Assembly: GCA_945859605.1 (NCBI GenBank)
Contig: OX243827.1
Location: forward strand, 9,165,713-9,229,712
Direction of reading: 5' to 3'
Source: Lumbricus rubellus
Lineage: Eukaryota; Annelida; Clitellata; Crassiclitellata; Lumbricidae
Length of the DNA: 64,000 bases
The notes beneath the pieces are model-generated. The model searched no databases. It had not been told where the DNA came from and saw only the letters and a list, made by a program, of their open reading frames with translations. The position numbers and the translations under genes were made by a program. This document shows, in pieces, positions 1-11,420 of the stretch (position 1 is the first letter of the stretch; each line of letters opens with the position of its first letter).

Positions 1-92
1 GTAGTAGTATTAATATTATTAATATTCCATTATACCTGGACAAAAGTGGGGAACGGCGTTCCCCCGCGTTCCCCCCCCCCACTACACCACTG
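1..92. mobile_element. End of an ACTACACCACTG-terminated MITE (truncated by window start)
   Basis: It matches the terminal half of the complete 167-bp element at 48920-49086: GGGGAACGGCGTTCCCCC, then CACTACACCACTG at the end. Confidence 0.6.
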
Positions 93-398
93 GTTAGGAG
101 ACAGCGAAGACGAATGAGGCAAGTAAAAGGGAACAGGACACATTGATCTGATGCCGGATAGGGTTACAAATAGAGGCGGGGTAGGCCCACGAGGATTAAT
201 GAAAGGGACGAGTAATGAGGCAATAAAGGGAATGAGTGAAAATCACCGAAAGAGATAGGACTTGTATACGCGGAAAACCGCATGACAGCACTAATTATAC
301 CTATCACGACCTGAGCTCCAGATGCAAAGCCGGTCACAGGGCGATTAACACGATGACCCTAACAAACGGGAGGAGTCGATGAAGACCGATTTGAAATC

Positions 399-569
399 GT
401 GTGTGTGTGCGTGTGTGTGTCTGTGTGTGTCTATTTGTCTACGTACGTATGTACGTATGTACGTACGTACGTAGGCCTACGTACGTACGTACGTATGTAT
501 GTATGTATGTATGTATGTATGTATGTATGTATGTATGTATGTATGTATGTATGTATGTATGTATGTATG

Positions 570-601
<32 letters not shown>

Positions 602-640
602 CTATGTATGTATGTATGTATGTATGTATGTATGTGCATG
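399..640. repeat. Microsatellite (TG)n then (TGTA/CGTA)n
   Basis: A short GT tract runs into about 170 bases of ATGT tetranucleotide, with a CGTA block at 440-492. Long ORFs here are repeat artefacts. Confidence 0.95.
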
Positions 641-1127
641 CTGAAACTCCACATGGGACGAGTTGTTAAGGATTTAAACTTATAATATTTATCATCTGGA
701 GTTAGCTCATTAAGTCGCGCTGCATGGATAAACAACCCTCGGCGTGTGGGCGTAAGCCTGGTGTATACGTGCATACACAACTGCACATGCACACATGACC
801 GTGCACTGCATACCAGTTCAATGTACACGTGCATGCATATTGCATAAAGAGAGTGGAAAACCGTTCGAAGGTAGTCCGAAATACCCATCCCGAAAATAAT
901 TATATTAATTTTCTTGACTAATTGAAATATCCAGCGGAATTAAATGTTTTCTTGCCTTGATTTGTTCTGGCTGCATCCGGAGACTAGAGAAACATAGAGT
1001 CTAATTATGCTTTCTATGCATTTCTGTAAATGCTGTGGTGCTCGTTGTTAGAAGTTTAAACTAATCACAGCATGTCTGAGTTAACGAGTTTCACTGTGGA
1101 TGATGGACGCCTGATTGTACGACTGCA
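641..1127. other. No gene seen
   Basis: AT-rich non-coding sequence with a short CATGCACA/CGTGCATA-rich patch at about 765-840. No coding signal found. Confidence 0.5.
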
Positions 1128-2095
1128 ATGCTACTGAAACAACTGAAGAGATTAAAAAGGGATAAAAGTCCAGGAAATGATGAATTACGTCCTAAATTCT
1201 TAAATGAAGTGAGGGAAGATATAGGAGATACATTGGCACAGATCTTCAATAAATCGATACAGAGCGGAGATGTTCCACAAGAATGGAGGGATGCCCTTAT
1301 AGTGCTATTGTTTAAAAAAGGAAACAGAATAAACCAAGTAACTTCAGACCAGTCAGTCTAACCAGTGTGGTGTGTAAGGTCATGGAGAGAATTGTGTAGT
1401 TGAGCACTTGGATGAACACGATATTATAAAAGGTTTCCACATGGACGCTCGTGTTTGACAGCTCTGTTGGAATTCTTTGAAGAGGTCTTTGAGAAGACAT
1501 GTGAGGGAAAGCCAGTGTACATGTATGTGGTTTACCTAGAGTCCTAGATTTTGCAGAGCCGTTTGATAAAGTATCCCATAAAAGACTGGTTCACATGGAC
1601 GCTCGTGTTTGACAGCTCTGTTGGAATTCTTTGAAGAGGTCTTTGAGAAGACATGTGAGGGAAAGCCAGTGTACATGTATGTGGTTTACCTAGAGTCCTA
1701 GATTTTGCAGAGCCGTTTGATAAAGTATCCCATAAAAGACTGGTTAAAAAGTTGCAAGCATGCGGGATTAGTGTGCAGGTCCTCAAGTGGATTCAAAGCT
1801 GACTTTTAGATATAAGACAAAAGGTGGGAGTAGGTGATACACATTCTAGGTGGACAGCAGTGCTAAGTGGAGTGCCACAAGGATCAGTGTTGGAGTCACT
1901 GTTGTTTCTACTTTTTACTAATAACACCACGTCCCTCTAATTGGCACCTCTCTTTGGAATACTCTGTCTCCATCTACTCGGTCTCAACTTCTAACTGGTA
2001 ATCCCTCCTTCACATTTTCTTTCCTCAAAACCTATTTCCTCTCTCGTGACCTTGCGCACCGGCAGCGCCTCATAATCAGCAATGAAAAAGTACAG
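1128..2095 (+). pseudogene. CR1-like LINE reverse transcriptase remnant
   Basis: Plus-strand translation gives LKRDKSPGNDELRPKFLNEV and DVPQEWRDALIVLLFKKGN, then, across shifts, RPVSLTSVVCKVMERIV, AEPFDKVSHKRLVKKL and SGVPQGSVLESLLFLLF. These are ordered RT motifs of CR1-type LINEs. The active-site region is interrupted by frameshifts and a 154-base tandem duplication. From about 1925 it joins a different LINE C-terminus (FGTLCLHL, FLSSKPISSLV-like). Confidence 0.72.
1441..1744. repeat. 154-base tandem duplication within the LINE remnant
   Basis: Copy 1 starts at 1441 (ATGGACGCTCGTGTTTGAC) and copy 2 at 1595. They are nearly identical through AAGTATCCCATAAAAGACTGG. Confidence 0.92.
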
Positions 2096-2149
2096 CTCTT
2101 TTGACAAGACGGCAGCTTAAAATGCTACCATTGCAATGTGGACATTAAA

Positions 2150-2430
2150 AAAGGTTTCGGGTGAGGAGGGGGCACATCCCCTCTCGGCGCTGAGCGCCTC
2201 GGCAACCGTCCGCCGGACGCTAAAATCTGGATCCCCCCCCCCACAGGGCGGGGACTAGATTAAGCACTGGTCTGTGAGACAGGGGACGGGAAACGACCTC
2301 GGTCATCTCATCTCCAGGTGACTCTAATTCCATGGCATGGACCTGCCTTCGGACAGAGAATTCATCATCAAACACATCCATGATGATTATTATTCGGAAT
2401 CAGGCGGCTAATGAACCAGGCCGAAGTCGT
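2150..2430. repeat. GC-rich dispersed repeat, not classified
   Basis: The GGGCGGGGACTAGATTAAGCA end resembles 54395-54425 (GGGAGGGACTAGATTAAACACTG), so a repeated family is likely. No coding content. Confidence 0.4.
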
Positions 2431-2624
2431 AAAACCGGCTTAATTATCTGATAATAATCTGCTTGCGGGATGTGATGTCGTTGGGGTGTCGAAGCCCGTG
2501 GAGGAGGTAAATTCCTGTAGTATATGCATAATTGCATATGTAATGCAGTGTGTACTTTAGGGCTGTGTTATGCACTGTATTGTGTAGTACACGGTGGGCC
2601 AGCATAAATGCACCGATTTTGAAT

Positions 2625-2644
2625 GCGTATATATATATATAACA

Positions 2645-2676
<32 letters not shown>

Positions 2677-2725
2677 TACCCCCCACACGCACATGCACAT
2701 AGACACACACACACACATGGCCCCG
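2625..2725. repeat. (AT)n and (CA)n microsatellite
   Basis: ATATATATAT followed by CACACA tracts with interruptions. Confidence 0.9.
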
Positions 2726-2880
2726 TACAGTATGAGAATTGTGGAAAAATAACTGGGGGTTGGCCTATGATAAACTTGAAATTGGGGTATGAAAAACATA
2801 CTTTAACATGGGCTCTATGAAAGACTGGGGGGTTGAACCCCCCAATCCCCCCGGCAATTCTCACCCTGGCCCCGTTAAGT
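2726..2880 (-). mobile_element. GGTGAGAATTGCCGGGGGG-family MITE copy
   Basis: It shares ends and body with 6752-6900, 20985-21050 and 53784-53930: a GAGAATTGCCGGG end, AGTCTTTC and CCCCAATTTCAAGT. About 150 bp, non-coding. Confidence 0.55.
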
Positions 2881-3229
2881 AATTCCTGAAAGCCACCTGG
2901 CAACCCTAAAAAGAACTAAGAGGAAGAAAAATGGATGAAATTAAGGCGAGGTGCCGTGGTAAAGGTGACTGACTCTGAAAGTGGTTGAGAATCCCTGTAT
3001 ATAGTAAACAATATGGAATAGATTGCAGGCTAAAAGAAGCACTGCAGTGTGGGCCGAACTACAACATTGGAGTGCACTTTAAGCACTACAAAACACACTG
3101 GTTGGTGTGCTTTATTACTTTTGTAAGCATTCGTATACGTCAGTCACCTTCCTTCATAAATTACATTAGCATTTCAAATCATCACTATGTAGAAGTACAG
3201 TATAATATACTGTACAATTAATAATATAT

Positions 3230-3300
3230 ACAGTACAATTACAAATTACTACAGTCTATATTATAGGCTGTAGTAATTTGTAATTGTAATTGTAATTGAA
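3230..3300. repeat. Inverted repeat around TACTACAGTCTATA
   Basis: AATTACAAATTACTACAGTC pairs with GCTGTAGTAATTTGTAATTG, giving a hairpin about 60 bases long. Confidence 0.6.
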
Positions 3301-3310
3301 CATTTGTAAA

Positions 3311-3525
3311 ACGCCGCTCACAGATTCAGTAGCGCTCCCGATCCAAGTCAGCGCTCCCTCTAACAAACAGTACAGTCTTCAGGCGTTTACGGAACAGGGG
3401 AAGAGAGAGACCAAGGAGCTCAAGACGTAGCCTGTGGGGGAGGCGGTTCCAGCAAGAAAGGCCAACATAAGCAAATTTCTAGATTGGGCAGTAGCTCCTT
3501 GCATGCGGGGAACAACAAGAAGACC
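3311..3525 (-). pseudogene. LINE 3' end remnant
   Basis: Minus-strand translation gives NRLPHRLRLELLGLSLPLFR followed by KRLKTVLF. This is the typical C-terminal end of CR1-type pol (WNxLP...FKxxLKTxLF). The sequence then has AGCGCT words seen in other LINE tails here. Confidence 0.45.
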
Positions 3526-3603
3526 ATTGGCAGCAGTGGGTATATGTGGGTGGGTATATATCTGGTATATGTGGTTAGGTAGGCCTATTTGTGGGTGGGT
3601 TTA

Positions 3604-3605
<2 letters not shown>

Positions 3606-3686
<81 letters not shown>

Positions 3687-3688
3687 AT
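3606..3688. repeat. (GT)n microsatellite
   Basis: About 80 bases of nearly perfect GT. Confidence 0.97.
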
Positions 3689-3689
3689 T

Positions 3690-4780
3690 ATCGATAAGCC
3701 TAAGCGACTTAGTATAGCGACAGTCTCTATCTCATCAAGTAATCTTAAGCTTTGGTTTAATGCACATGCCTAACACTCCAGTGTTTTAGTTATCAAAAAG
3801 TCAATTCACTGACTTTGTTGAAAGCACCATATTTCCCAGCTTTAAACCAAGAAATAATGTATTTTCTACAATAATTTTTAGACATCCTCTTCTTAACCCC
3901 TAAGGTTCAGCGGGTCTTGTCTCGAAATATCTGGTTGATGTAATGCTTTGGCCCCGTTCTGCCTCTCCCACCGTCCACTTTGTTTCTCCAATAAACTGGC
4001 TTTGTGTTTTCCCAACTCAGTCTAGAAAACTGGATCATTTGCCTCAATTGGCCCTTCCCTTTTGACTCTGGAATGCGTCTTCGCCTCCTGTTCGCTCTGC
4101 AATTCTGTCTGGCAGTCTCTCTTTTTCTGGGAGCGCTTCTGGACGATTCAACATATACTAGTGTCGCTTTATAAATACCTAAATCTAATGCAGTACACTG
4201 ATGAAAACAGATACAGTAATCCTACAGAGCAAGCAATATACGGAAGCAGAGATGACCTGCTTCTCAATAAGTGCCATTAATTAAGCCCCCTAGCCTCCGC
4301 TGTCATTAGCGATCCAGCTAATGATTTGTAGGCGGAGTCTCGATTGCCGCTAATTTCCTCTAAACGAATAGATTAGCGACCCGAATGACGCACAAATATA
4401 GGAAGAATTATGCTAAATTGAGAGTCTTATTTGCAAAACGGTACTGTACTTCTGAGATGCAAATCTAGCTTCTGTTGGCCAACGTATACCTACAGGTCTG
4501 TGGCTGTGGAGGGTTCGGTTGCTGAAGGAGAGTATATATTGCACTTCTTGTGATCGGGCGATGCTAATACCGACGTGTCGCAGTGTCTCCTGCGAAGAAT
4601 GGAGGTCGATGCCCCGCTGATACCATAAATCTTTCCTCCTATATTAGATCCTCGGTGTAACAGGAGCTGAAGGAGAAATGGAAAAGGGGCGAAGGGACGA
4701 AGAGCGAAGGAACGGGGGGATGGGAGAGAATGAAAAAGACAGAGCGACAGATAGAGAGATAGCTAGAGTTTGGTTTTCAT
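3690..4780. other. No gene seen
   Basis: Unique-looking AT-rich sequence. Short ORFs lack family signatures. A GAAGGGACGAAGAGCGAAGG purine patch lies at about 4680-4760. Confidence 0.5.
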
Positions 4781-5110
4781 TCTTGGTGGGGGGGGGCCTA
4801 AAAACTTGGGCTTTGGTTGGGGCGGAGACTCAATCCACATCGAGCGAAACCGAAATTTTTTTCTCAGGCCAAAAAAGTTGATGACCTGTTTTTAGTCGCC
4901 AGGTCCAAATCTCATGAAAACAACACCATTTTCTTCGCCAAACAGTGACTGTTGATGACCTTTTTTTAGTCATTCGATTGAGGTAGGCCTATCGTAATTA
5001 GTTTCGTTCGTTCTCGAATATATTTTCGAGCCTTCATGGGGGTGGGGCTAACCCCGGGGAAAAATACCATTTCATGGTAAAAAAGATGAATATGGATCTC
5101 CTTAGGGGAG
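4780..5110. mobile_element. Degenerate GGGGGCTAACCCC-type MITE remnants
   Basis: AAAAAGTTGATGACC words and GGGGCTAACCCCGGGGAAAA resemble the elements at 13172-13550 and 46889-47058. Ends are not clear. Confidence 0.4.
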
Positions 5111-5239
5111 GCATGCAGAAAGACAGTCAGAGACTGCGAGACGACGAGACAACGAGACAGACAGAAAGACAGCAAAGCTGAGAGAAGCAGAGAGAGACAC
5201 AGAGACAGAGTAACATAGAGACATAGAGGCAACAGTGAT

Positions 5240-5290
<51 letters not shown>
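5240..5290. repeat. (CAGA)n microsatellite
   Basis: About 50 bases of CAGA within a wider AGACAGAG-rich stretch (5115-5330). Confidence 0.95.
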
Positions 5291-5294
<4 letters not shown>

Positions 5295-5436
5295 AAGATA
5301 GGCCTATAGAGATACAGAGGCAGGAGAAAGAGGAATGATAGGGTGGTTGCAATTGTCTTTCGCAGACAGTCTTAGGGGAGTTTTGTTTTTGGTGTAGACA
5401 CGGTTAGATGGATGCATCATCGCAACATTGTCTTCG

Positions 5437-5482
5437 ATATATATATATATATATATATGTATATTGTATATGTATATATATA
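5437..5482. repeat. (AT)n microsatellite
   Basis: AT dinucleotide tract with GTATAT interruptions. Confidence 0.9.
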
Positions 5483-5489
5483 TTCACCC

Positions 5490-6120
5490 TGCATGTATAT
5501 ACAGACTGACGTCTGAACTGTTGGCGCGTGAAATCGAATGCACCGATCTGCTTAGGCGACCGAAAGCGGACATCTATGCGATAGAAATGTATACAAAGTC
5601 ATGGGTGCCCCCGCATACACGTAGCACCCCTAGAAATTTACACCTACTTTTCAAATAAAGCTAATTTGTTTGTAACATATTCTTCGCATAAAGTGACATT
5701 GCATGAGAACTTTAACATTTAGAAGACTTTGTGAAAAGTGGGCTATCCATGTTCATTCTACAATGCTGTTCATAACTGCCCGATTTGCGCTTTTCAAGCT
5801 TTTGCTGAAACAATAAACCGCGACCATTGTGTTTTGTCCCCACCCAACCCTGCAAAAATATATCCGTTGGTGCCCGTGCACGAAGCAGACTTCATAGCGC
5901 TGCTTTCTAACCTGTGTGTTGGGGCATGCTTGTGCTAATCGATCGATCGATCGTGGTGGAAGTCTATAATTAATTGTGACTTAATGTCGAAAATCAGACG
6001 TTTTACATGACAATAATATCGGCAACACATTACAATTATGTGCTATCACAGACTAATCAATTAGTGCTGTTAAGATACATTCTTGAAGGCTCGTTGCTGT
6101 TTAACGACACTGCCATTTCA
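5490..6120. other. No gene seen
   Basis: Low-complexity-free, AT-rich; small ORFs only. GATCGATCGATCG at 5940-5952 is a short palindrome. Confidence 0.45.
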
Positions 6121-6225
6121 AAGAAGATTAATGTCGCCCTCCTCCTTCATCCAGACTTGGGTCTGGCACTGCCGCACTGACTGGCAGAGTTCCACCAGTG
6201 GCGGAGTTTACATTCTTGAAACCGT
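6095..6225. repeat. Dispersed repeat with CCAGTGGCGGAGTTTACA end
   Basis: It matches 54490-54600 over about 110 bases (AACGACACTGCCAT, GTGTCGCCCTCCTCC, CCAGTGGCGGAGTT). Confidence 0.65.
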
Positions 6226-6750
6226 GAAGAATTTTTAGATAGCCTACACGGAGTGTGTTCAGTTTCGCGCATAACTCCTGTAAGGCAGCAGTCCACGTAA
6301 CTCGGAACGGCGACCGAGGCGCCTGCTAAAATACGTCATGTGGGGCTCGATTAGTCTAAAATGGTGCCAATACACGTTGACTTCCGGGTCTGACCCTTCC
6401 CTCTGAGGCACATTCATTCCTCCCTTCTTGCTCTCTCGCATTCAGTGGCTCCTCTTCATCTTCCGCATTCAAAGTCGAATACCGTACGCCTCTGTAATTA
6501 GCCGGTGTCGCAAAGGTCGCGCCGCAGTGGGTCCTGAGGCAGGCAGGTGGTTAGCCCCAACTTGCCCTCAGCGGACCTGGGAGGGATTAGACGTCCTTCC
6601 TCTGCGCACGACTCTGTGATCGCTGTGCCTGCCTGACAGCAGCTGTCTGTAAATTATTGAATTGTCCGTCGGAGACGTTGCTGTCCACATTCACCTCGCT
6701 GCCCTTGTTTCTGTTGAACTCTCATCGGATCCTCGTCTCGTTCAGACGGA
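6226..6750. other. No gene seen
   Basis: Mixed-composition sequence with short ORFs on both strands and no recognisable domain. Confidence 0.4.
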
Positions 6751-6751
6751 C

Positions 6752-6900
6752 AGGGTGAGAATTGCCGGGGAGGTTGGGGGGTTTCAACCCAATAGTCTTT
6801 CTTAGAGCCCTCCCCATGTTAAAGTCTGTTTTCCATACCCCGATTCCAAGTTGATAATGGTTCAGCCCCAAGTCATTTTTTCTACAATTCTTACACTGCA
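6752..6900 (+). mobile_element. GGTGAGAATTGCCGGGG-family MITE copy
   Basis: It starts CAGGGTGAGAATTGCCGGGG and runs through AGTCTTTCTTAGAGCCC to ACAATTCTTACACTG; the ends are loosely inverted. Other copies at 2726-2880, 19908-20225 and 53784-53930. Confidence 0.6.
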
Positions 6901-6959
6901 GACGGACGGATATTACTTTCATTGGAAGTTCTCGCTGCATGTCTAGCTCTCCAGAAATA

Positions 6960-7680
6960 GTAAACGATGAACATTGCTTTTCTTAGGGTTATTGCCTGCG
7001 GTTCACAACCTTCCAATCGGTGCCCGAACATAGGGGGAATATAGGCACATACGGTGACATACCCCCACCTGGAAAGGTGACACCCATTTTTAAGCTCCTG
7101 TGTGTATACTTTGGTTTTTAGTCAATTTCTTCGCACTAAAGCATTGATTGAACTATTAATTGATTGATTCAGAATGATTGATTGCATCGAATGATTTGCA
7201 TTGATGATTGATTGCATCATTGATTACACTGGACTACAATTCGCAAATTGAAACTCAGAAATTTACATTTAGAAACCTCCGTGTAAAAAGTAACCGTGCA
7301 GTCCATGCTCTCAATTTCATGCTTTGCATTTTAAAGCTCTTAATAAAATCTTTTTCGTAGACCTATAACCATTGCGTTTTGCCCCTCCCCTCCTGAAAAG
7401 TAGCCTATCTGCTGGCACCCATGAACCCTCCGTGCTTTCGCTTCTGCTGTATCAGCTTCATGGAGCAGTCTAAATTCTAAAATAGCCTATATTTGATGTA
7501 TTTGTATTCAAAGTGGTCTGTTGTATTCGGCCCTAAGTAGAAAAATTGTGAAACTATCTTAAAATACATTTTGTCCCAACAAATTATCTGTGACATAGTC
7601 TAAGTGATAGAGTTAGAAGGAAATAATTTGATATCAAAGGTCTTGATGCATAGGCCTACGTACATGTAGTGCATAGCCTA
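6960..7680. other. No gene seen; ATTGATTGA-rich
   Basis: Non-coding, with a degenerate GATTGATTGCATCGAATGA patch at 7140-7225. Confidence 0.5.
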
Positions 7681-7684
7681 CAAT

Positions 7685-7915
7685 TGGGGCGCCGTGGTGT
7701 AGTACCCAGTGGCTTCGTTGCTTTGGAGCCGGAAGGTTCAAGGTTCGAATCCACCTCGCCGCGTAAGGACTCCTTGGACAAGTCCTTCACTCACAATTGC
7801 TCAGCGCTTCTGCGTGAAACTCCGATGCAGTGTCCGCTCTATAATCGGGAGTGCCTCTGAGTAGCAAGAGCTTGAAGGGGTGCTATGACAAGTGCGCATA
7901 CAAACAAACAAAACA
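7685..7915 (+). mobile_element. tRNA-derived SINE with LINE-type 3' tail
   Basis: The head GGGGCGCCGTGGTGTAGT carries a pol III A-box-like word, then a clear B box (GGTTCGAATCC). The body CAAGTCCTTCACTCACAATTGC is followed by a tail GCCTCTGAGTAGCAAGAGC TTGAAGGGGTGCTATGACAAG and an ACAAACAAAC end. The tail matches the CR1-like LINE 3' ends in this window. Confidence 0.82.
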
Positions 7916-7949
7916 AAACAAGCAATAACTTACATAAAAACACAGGTGC

Positions 7950-8660
7950 TTCTTATGATGAACTCACTTTTGATGATTTGTCCTGTGACTCATTTTCCTT
8001 TGTTGAATTCGACTTGAAAAGAACTGGGTTATGATGAATTGTCTAATTTGTCTTGTGGACAACTTGTGGACAACTGTCCTATGATTAATATCGTCCTGCG
8101 TTGAATTGTCATTTGTCTTTGTGAAAATGAAATGGGTTTATGATGACTAAATAATTGTCCTGTGGCGAATTGGCTTATAATGAATTGCCTGGCAATGAAT
8201 TGTCGCATGAATTGTCCAGTGCTGAATTGTCGTATGATGAAGTAGGCCTACTCTCTGCTGAATTGTTGTGTGATGAATTGTCCTGCGGTAAATAATTGTG
8301 TGTTGAATTATCTTGTGAAGAAATGCATGATCTATGATGAATTATTGCCTAGTGATGAATACACCTGTGTTAAACTATCCTGTGAAGAAAAATTGACTTG
8401 TGCTGAGGGGAAAAGGGCGCAATGTAGACCAAGAACAATGCTGCAGGACTGGATGCTGACAGAGGATGGATACAGTGGACGAGAGAAGCACAGAACAGAG
8501 AAAAATGGTGTTATTGGACATACGAACCTGCCTGAGGGCAGAGAGCGTGAAGAAGAAGCTGAATTATCGTGTGCTGAATTGACTTCTGATGAATGAGTGA
8601 TGGTCATACTCTCTATTGTCTTACAATTCGAATTGTCTGGCTATGATGAATTTTATTCTT
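7950..8660. repeat. Degenerate GATGAATTGTCCTGTG array
   Basis: Many diverged units of about 16 bases (TGATGAATTGTCCTGYG / GCTGAATTGTCGTATG) cover the interval. They are interrupted at 8425-8565 by an RTE-like 3' fragment. Confidence 0.75.
8425..8565 (+). pseudogene. RTE-like LINE 3' end remnant
   Basis: GACCAAGAACAATGCTGCAG and GACTGGATGCTGACAGAGGA, then CGAACCTGCCTGAGGGCAGA. The same succession occurs at 10485-10610 plus 10836-10880. Plus translation RxRTMLQDWMLTED resembles the C-terminal GRPRT...DWM region of LINE pol. Confidence 0.5.
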
Positions 8661-8679
8661 CCATCCCTTCTTCACTCCA

Positions 8680-9095
8680 TCACTCTTCACTCTCTCTCTT
8701 TCCATTTTCCTTTCTTTGCCTTCCATTCTTTTCCACTTTATTTCCCTCTCCACTCCTTCCTTCTTCCCTCGCATATCTTCCATCAAACTGCCTTTTTGAC
8801 TCGCTTGCTCACTTTTTACCTCTCAAGCTCACGACCGTTAGTTATACTGTCCCTTCTGTATCTCTCGGTCGCGTACGGTACTTTCTTTAGCCCCGTCTCT
8901 CTCTCGCCTCCCCTCTCTGTCTGTGTTTTTCTCTCTATATCTCTGTTTTCTGTCTGTCTGTGTCTGTCTGTCTGTCTGTGTCTTTCTATTTCTCTTTATA
9001 TCTCCCTGTCTCTGTCTGTCTCTGTCTTTCTCTCCGTCTCTCTCTTTCTGTCTGTCTGTCTCTCTTTCTGTCTATCTGTCCTTACATGTATGTGT
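8680..9095. repeat. Pyrimidine-rich CTCT / CTGT microsatellite
   Basis: TCTCTCTTTCC then CTGTCTGTCTGTCT repeats. LSVCLSVCL ORFs here are artefacts. Confidence 0.9.
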
Positions 9096-9460
9096 TCGTG
9101 TTTTGTCTCCCCTATTTTCTGCCACCTCGCCCCATCCCCCTTTCGCCACCGCCGCCGCCGCCGTCGCAATTATCGCCCAGCGCGTTCCCGATCGAACGGA
9201 AGACTGCTGGGCAATTTCCGTAAGCAGCAGCGGCAACTCGTGGGATGGATGGCGTCGTGGCAAGGCGAATGAGGTGAGAGTCACGGACCCCCTCTATTCC
9301 CCCGGTTCCATTCCATCACGACCTCTGCCTCTGATGCTGCTGCTGCTGACAAACCGTCACGCACACACGCACGCACTCACCAATGCACGTGTAAGCGTGT
9401 GTGTTTTTGTGCATATGCTGGGGAAGTTGTATGTGACTGTGTATATAATTTATACATATA

Positions 9461-10458
9461 CACTGTGCCCCATAAAAAAACACACCAAATTGTTTTGCAA
9501 ATATCTCTAATACCTGATGACATATCAAGCTAAAATTTTCCAAATATTTAGAGAAGTGGACCAAGAATATGATTCCAAAATTTCATGAAATAAAGTTGAA
9601 CGGATAAAAAGATATGAATATTTAAACTTCATATACCGAAATTGCAGTTTACAAGCAATTTTCTGTCAGATTCGATAAACTGTTTCCCTATTATCTCCAA
9701 TGCCTGATGATTAATCATTCTAAAATTTTCCAGATATGTAGAGAATTGAACTAACAATATGACCCCAACAGTATGGTTTGATAATTTAATTAAATAAGAT
9801 GCTCAAAATGTCCCCCTCCTGCTTGCACGCAAGCCTGAGGGCGCTGGCGCCATTGCAATGGCAACAGCAACGTCGATTATCCTCTGGTTCAGGCCATCCC
9901 GCACTTCCAACAAGCGTTGCTTCAGATCGTTTATATCATGGATTGTTGTCTGGTAGGCTCGATCTTGCATCACGCTCCACATTTTATAGTCGACAGGATT
10001 CAAATCTGGACTGTTAGGAGGCCATAATGTGGGAGAAATGAAGTCTACACAATAACAGACTTGCTGAAAACTGAAATTTCGGGTGATGAAGTTGAAATAT
10101 CCATATCTTTCTATCCCTTCACATTTATGACATGAAATTTTGGAATCCTATTCTTGGTTCAATTCCCTAAATATATGGAAAAAGTTTTTATGATTACTCA
10201 TCAGACATCAGAGATGTAAAAAAAATTGTTTGGCTTACTTTTTATTGAATCTGACAGAAAATTGCTTGTAAACTGCAATTTCGGTATATGAAGTTTAAAT
10301 ATTCATATCTTTTTATCCGTTCAACTTTATTTCATGAAATTTTGGAATCATATTCTTGGTCCACTTCTCTAAATATTTGGAAAATTTTAGCTTGATATGT
10401 CATCAGGTATTAGAGATATTTGCAAAACAATTTGGTGTGTTTTTTATGGGGCACAGTG
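9461..10458. mobile_element. Mariner-type element (998 bp) with about 200-bp inverted ends
   Basis: TA dinucleotides flank the termini CACTGTGCCCCATAAAAAA and TTTATGGGGCACAGTG. The inverted ends continue for roughly 200 bases (for example AATTGTTTTGCAAATATCTC against its complement near 10430). A transposase C-terminus survives on the minus strand at about 10025-9803. Confidence 0.85.
9803..10025 (-). pseudogene. Mariner-like transposase C-terminal fragment
   Basis: WPPNSPDLNPVDYKMWSVMQ, then DRAYQTTIHDINDLKQRLLE and GLNQRIIDVA. NSPDLNPxDY carries the third catalytic aspartate of mariner-type DDD transposases. The rest of the enzyme is missing, so this copy cannot encode a working transposase. 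Confidence 0.82.
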
Positions 10459-10474
10459 TATATATACACATAAT

Positions 10475-10885
10475 TGAAGAAAGAATGGAGGGGAAAAGGA
10501 CAAGAGGAAGACCAAGAACAATATGCTACTGGATTGGATGATGACAAAGGACGGTTAGGTTATAGAGGGCTAAAGATGGATGCACAGAACAGATATGCAT
10601 GTATGTATGTGCACTTGTTATAGCGCCCCTTCAAGCTCTCTCTACTCAGAGGCGCTCCCGATGCAGAGCGGACACTGCATCGGAGTTTCACGCCGAAGCG
10701 CTGAGCAATTGTAAGTGAAGGACTTGCCCAAGGTCCTTACGCGGCTTGAGGGTGGATTCGAACCTCGGACCTTCCGGCTCCAAGGCAACGACGCCACCAC
10801 TAGACCACCGCGCCCCATTGGCGACCAATTGGACATAATTATGAACCTGCCTGACGGCAGAGAACTGAAGAAGAAGATATAGGTC
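10475..10885 (+). pseudogene. RTE-like LINE 3' remnant, split by a SINE
   Basis: EERMEGKRTRGRPRTICYW and then GATGATGACAAAGGACGG at 10475-10610. The sequence resumes at 10836 with ATTATGAACCTGCCTGACGG. The SINE at 10611-10822 sits between. Confidence 0.6.
10611..10822 (-). mobile_element. tRNA-derived SINE copy
   Basis: The minus strand reads GGGGCGCGGTGGTCTAGTGG, B box GGTTCGAATCC, AAGTCCTTCACTTACAATTG, GGAGCGCCTCTGAGTAGAGA and GGGGCGCTATAACAAGTGC. Same organisation as 7685-7915. Confidence 0.85.
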
Positions 10886-11099
10886 TATATGTATACATAC
10901 ATGTATGTAATATATAATTTTCTATATTATGTTCGTTCAACATTTTCTGTAGCACCTCTTCAAGGGGACCGACTACACAGAAGCAATACCAACTACAGCA
11001 CGGCAGAAGGCAGTTTCGAGTTGAATAAAAAAGAGGTTCACTGCGCCTACAGCCCTACATATAGGCTGTAGCAGAGGGAGATGAGAATAGAATAATAGA

Positions 11100-11185
11100 A
11101 AAAATATAAGATAGCCTATCATGGCATGCATGCATATATAATATATATATATATATACCGTATATGTGATATATGTATATATTTA
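11100..11185. repeat. (AT)n-rich tract
   Basis: GCATGCATGCATAT then ATATATATAT. Confidence 0.8.
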
Positions 11186-11374
11186 TGTGTGAACGTGCGT
11201 GTGTGTTTACATATAACCTTAGACAGGCGTGCGTGGTGTTACATAAGATGCAAATTGGATCCTAGATGGCGCTAGGCAACGTCTATTCTGAGCATGCGCA
11301 GTTGATGTTGATCACGAAAGACTCGAAGACAGATGGCGCAGACGTCGTCGGCGGTGATGGAAGACGAAGGCGGG

Positions 11375-11420
11375 AAACTAGAGGAGGACGACGACGACGA
11401 CGAGGAGGAAGGAGCATTGT
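11375..11420. repeat. (GAC)n trinucleotide run
   Basis: GAGGACGACGACGACGACGA, in a G-rich, AG-rich region. Confidence 0.85.

Noticed and set aside
399..685. Overlapping ORFs of MYVCMYVC type
   Set aside because: Pure translation of a tetranucleotide microsatellite in all frames.
3434..3773. VCVCVC ORFs
   Set aside because: Translation of a GT microsatellite.
8597..9510. ORFs of up to 218 codons rich in LSVSLS
   Set aside because: Pyrimidine-rich simple repeat. No start context, splice pattern or domain.
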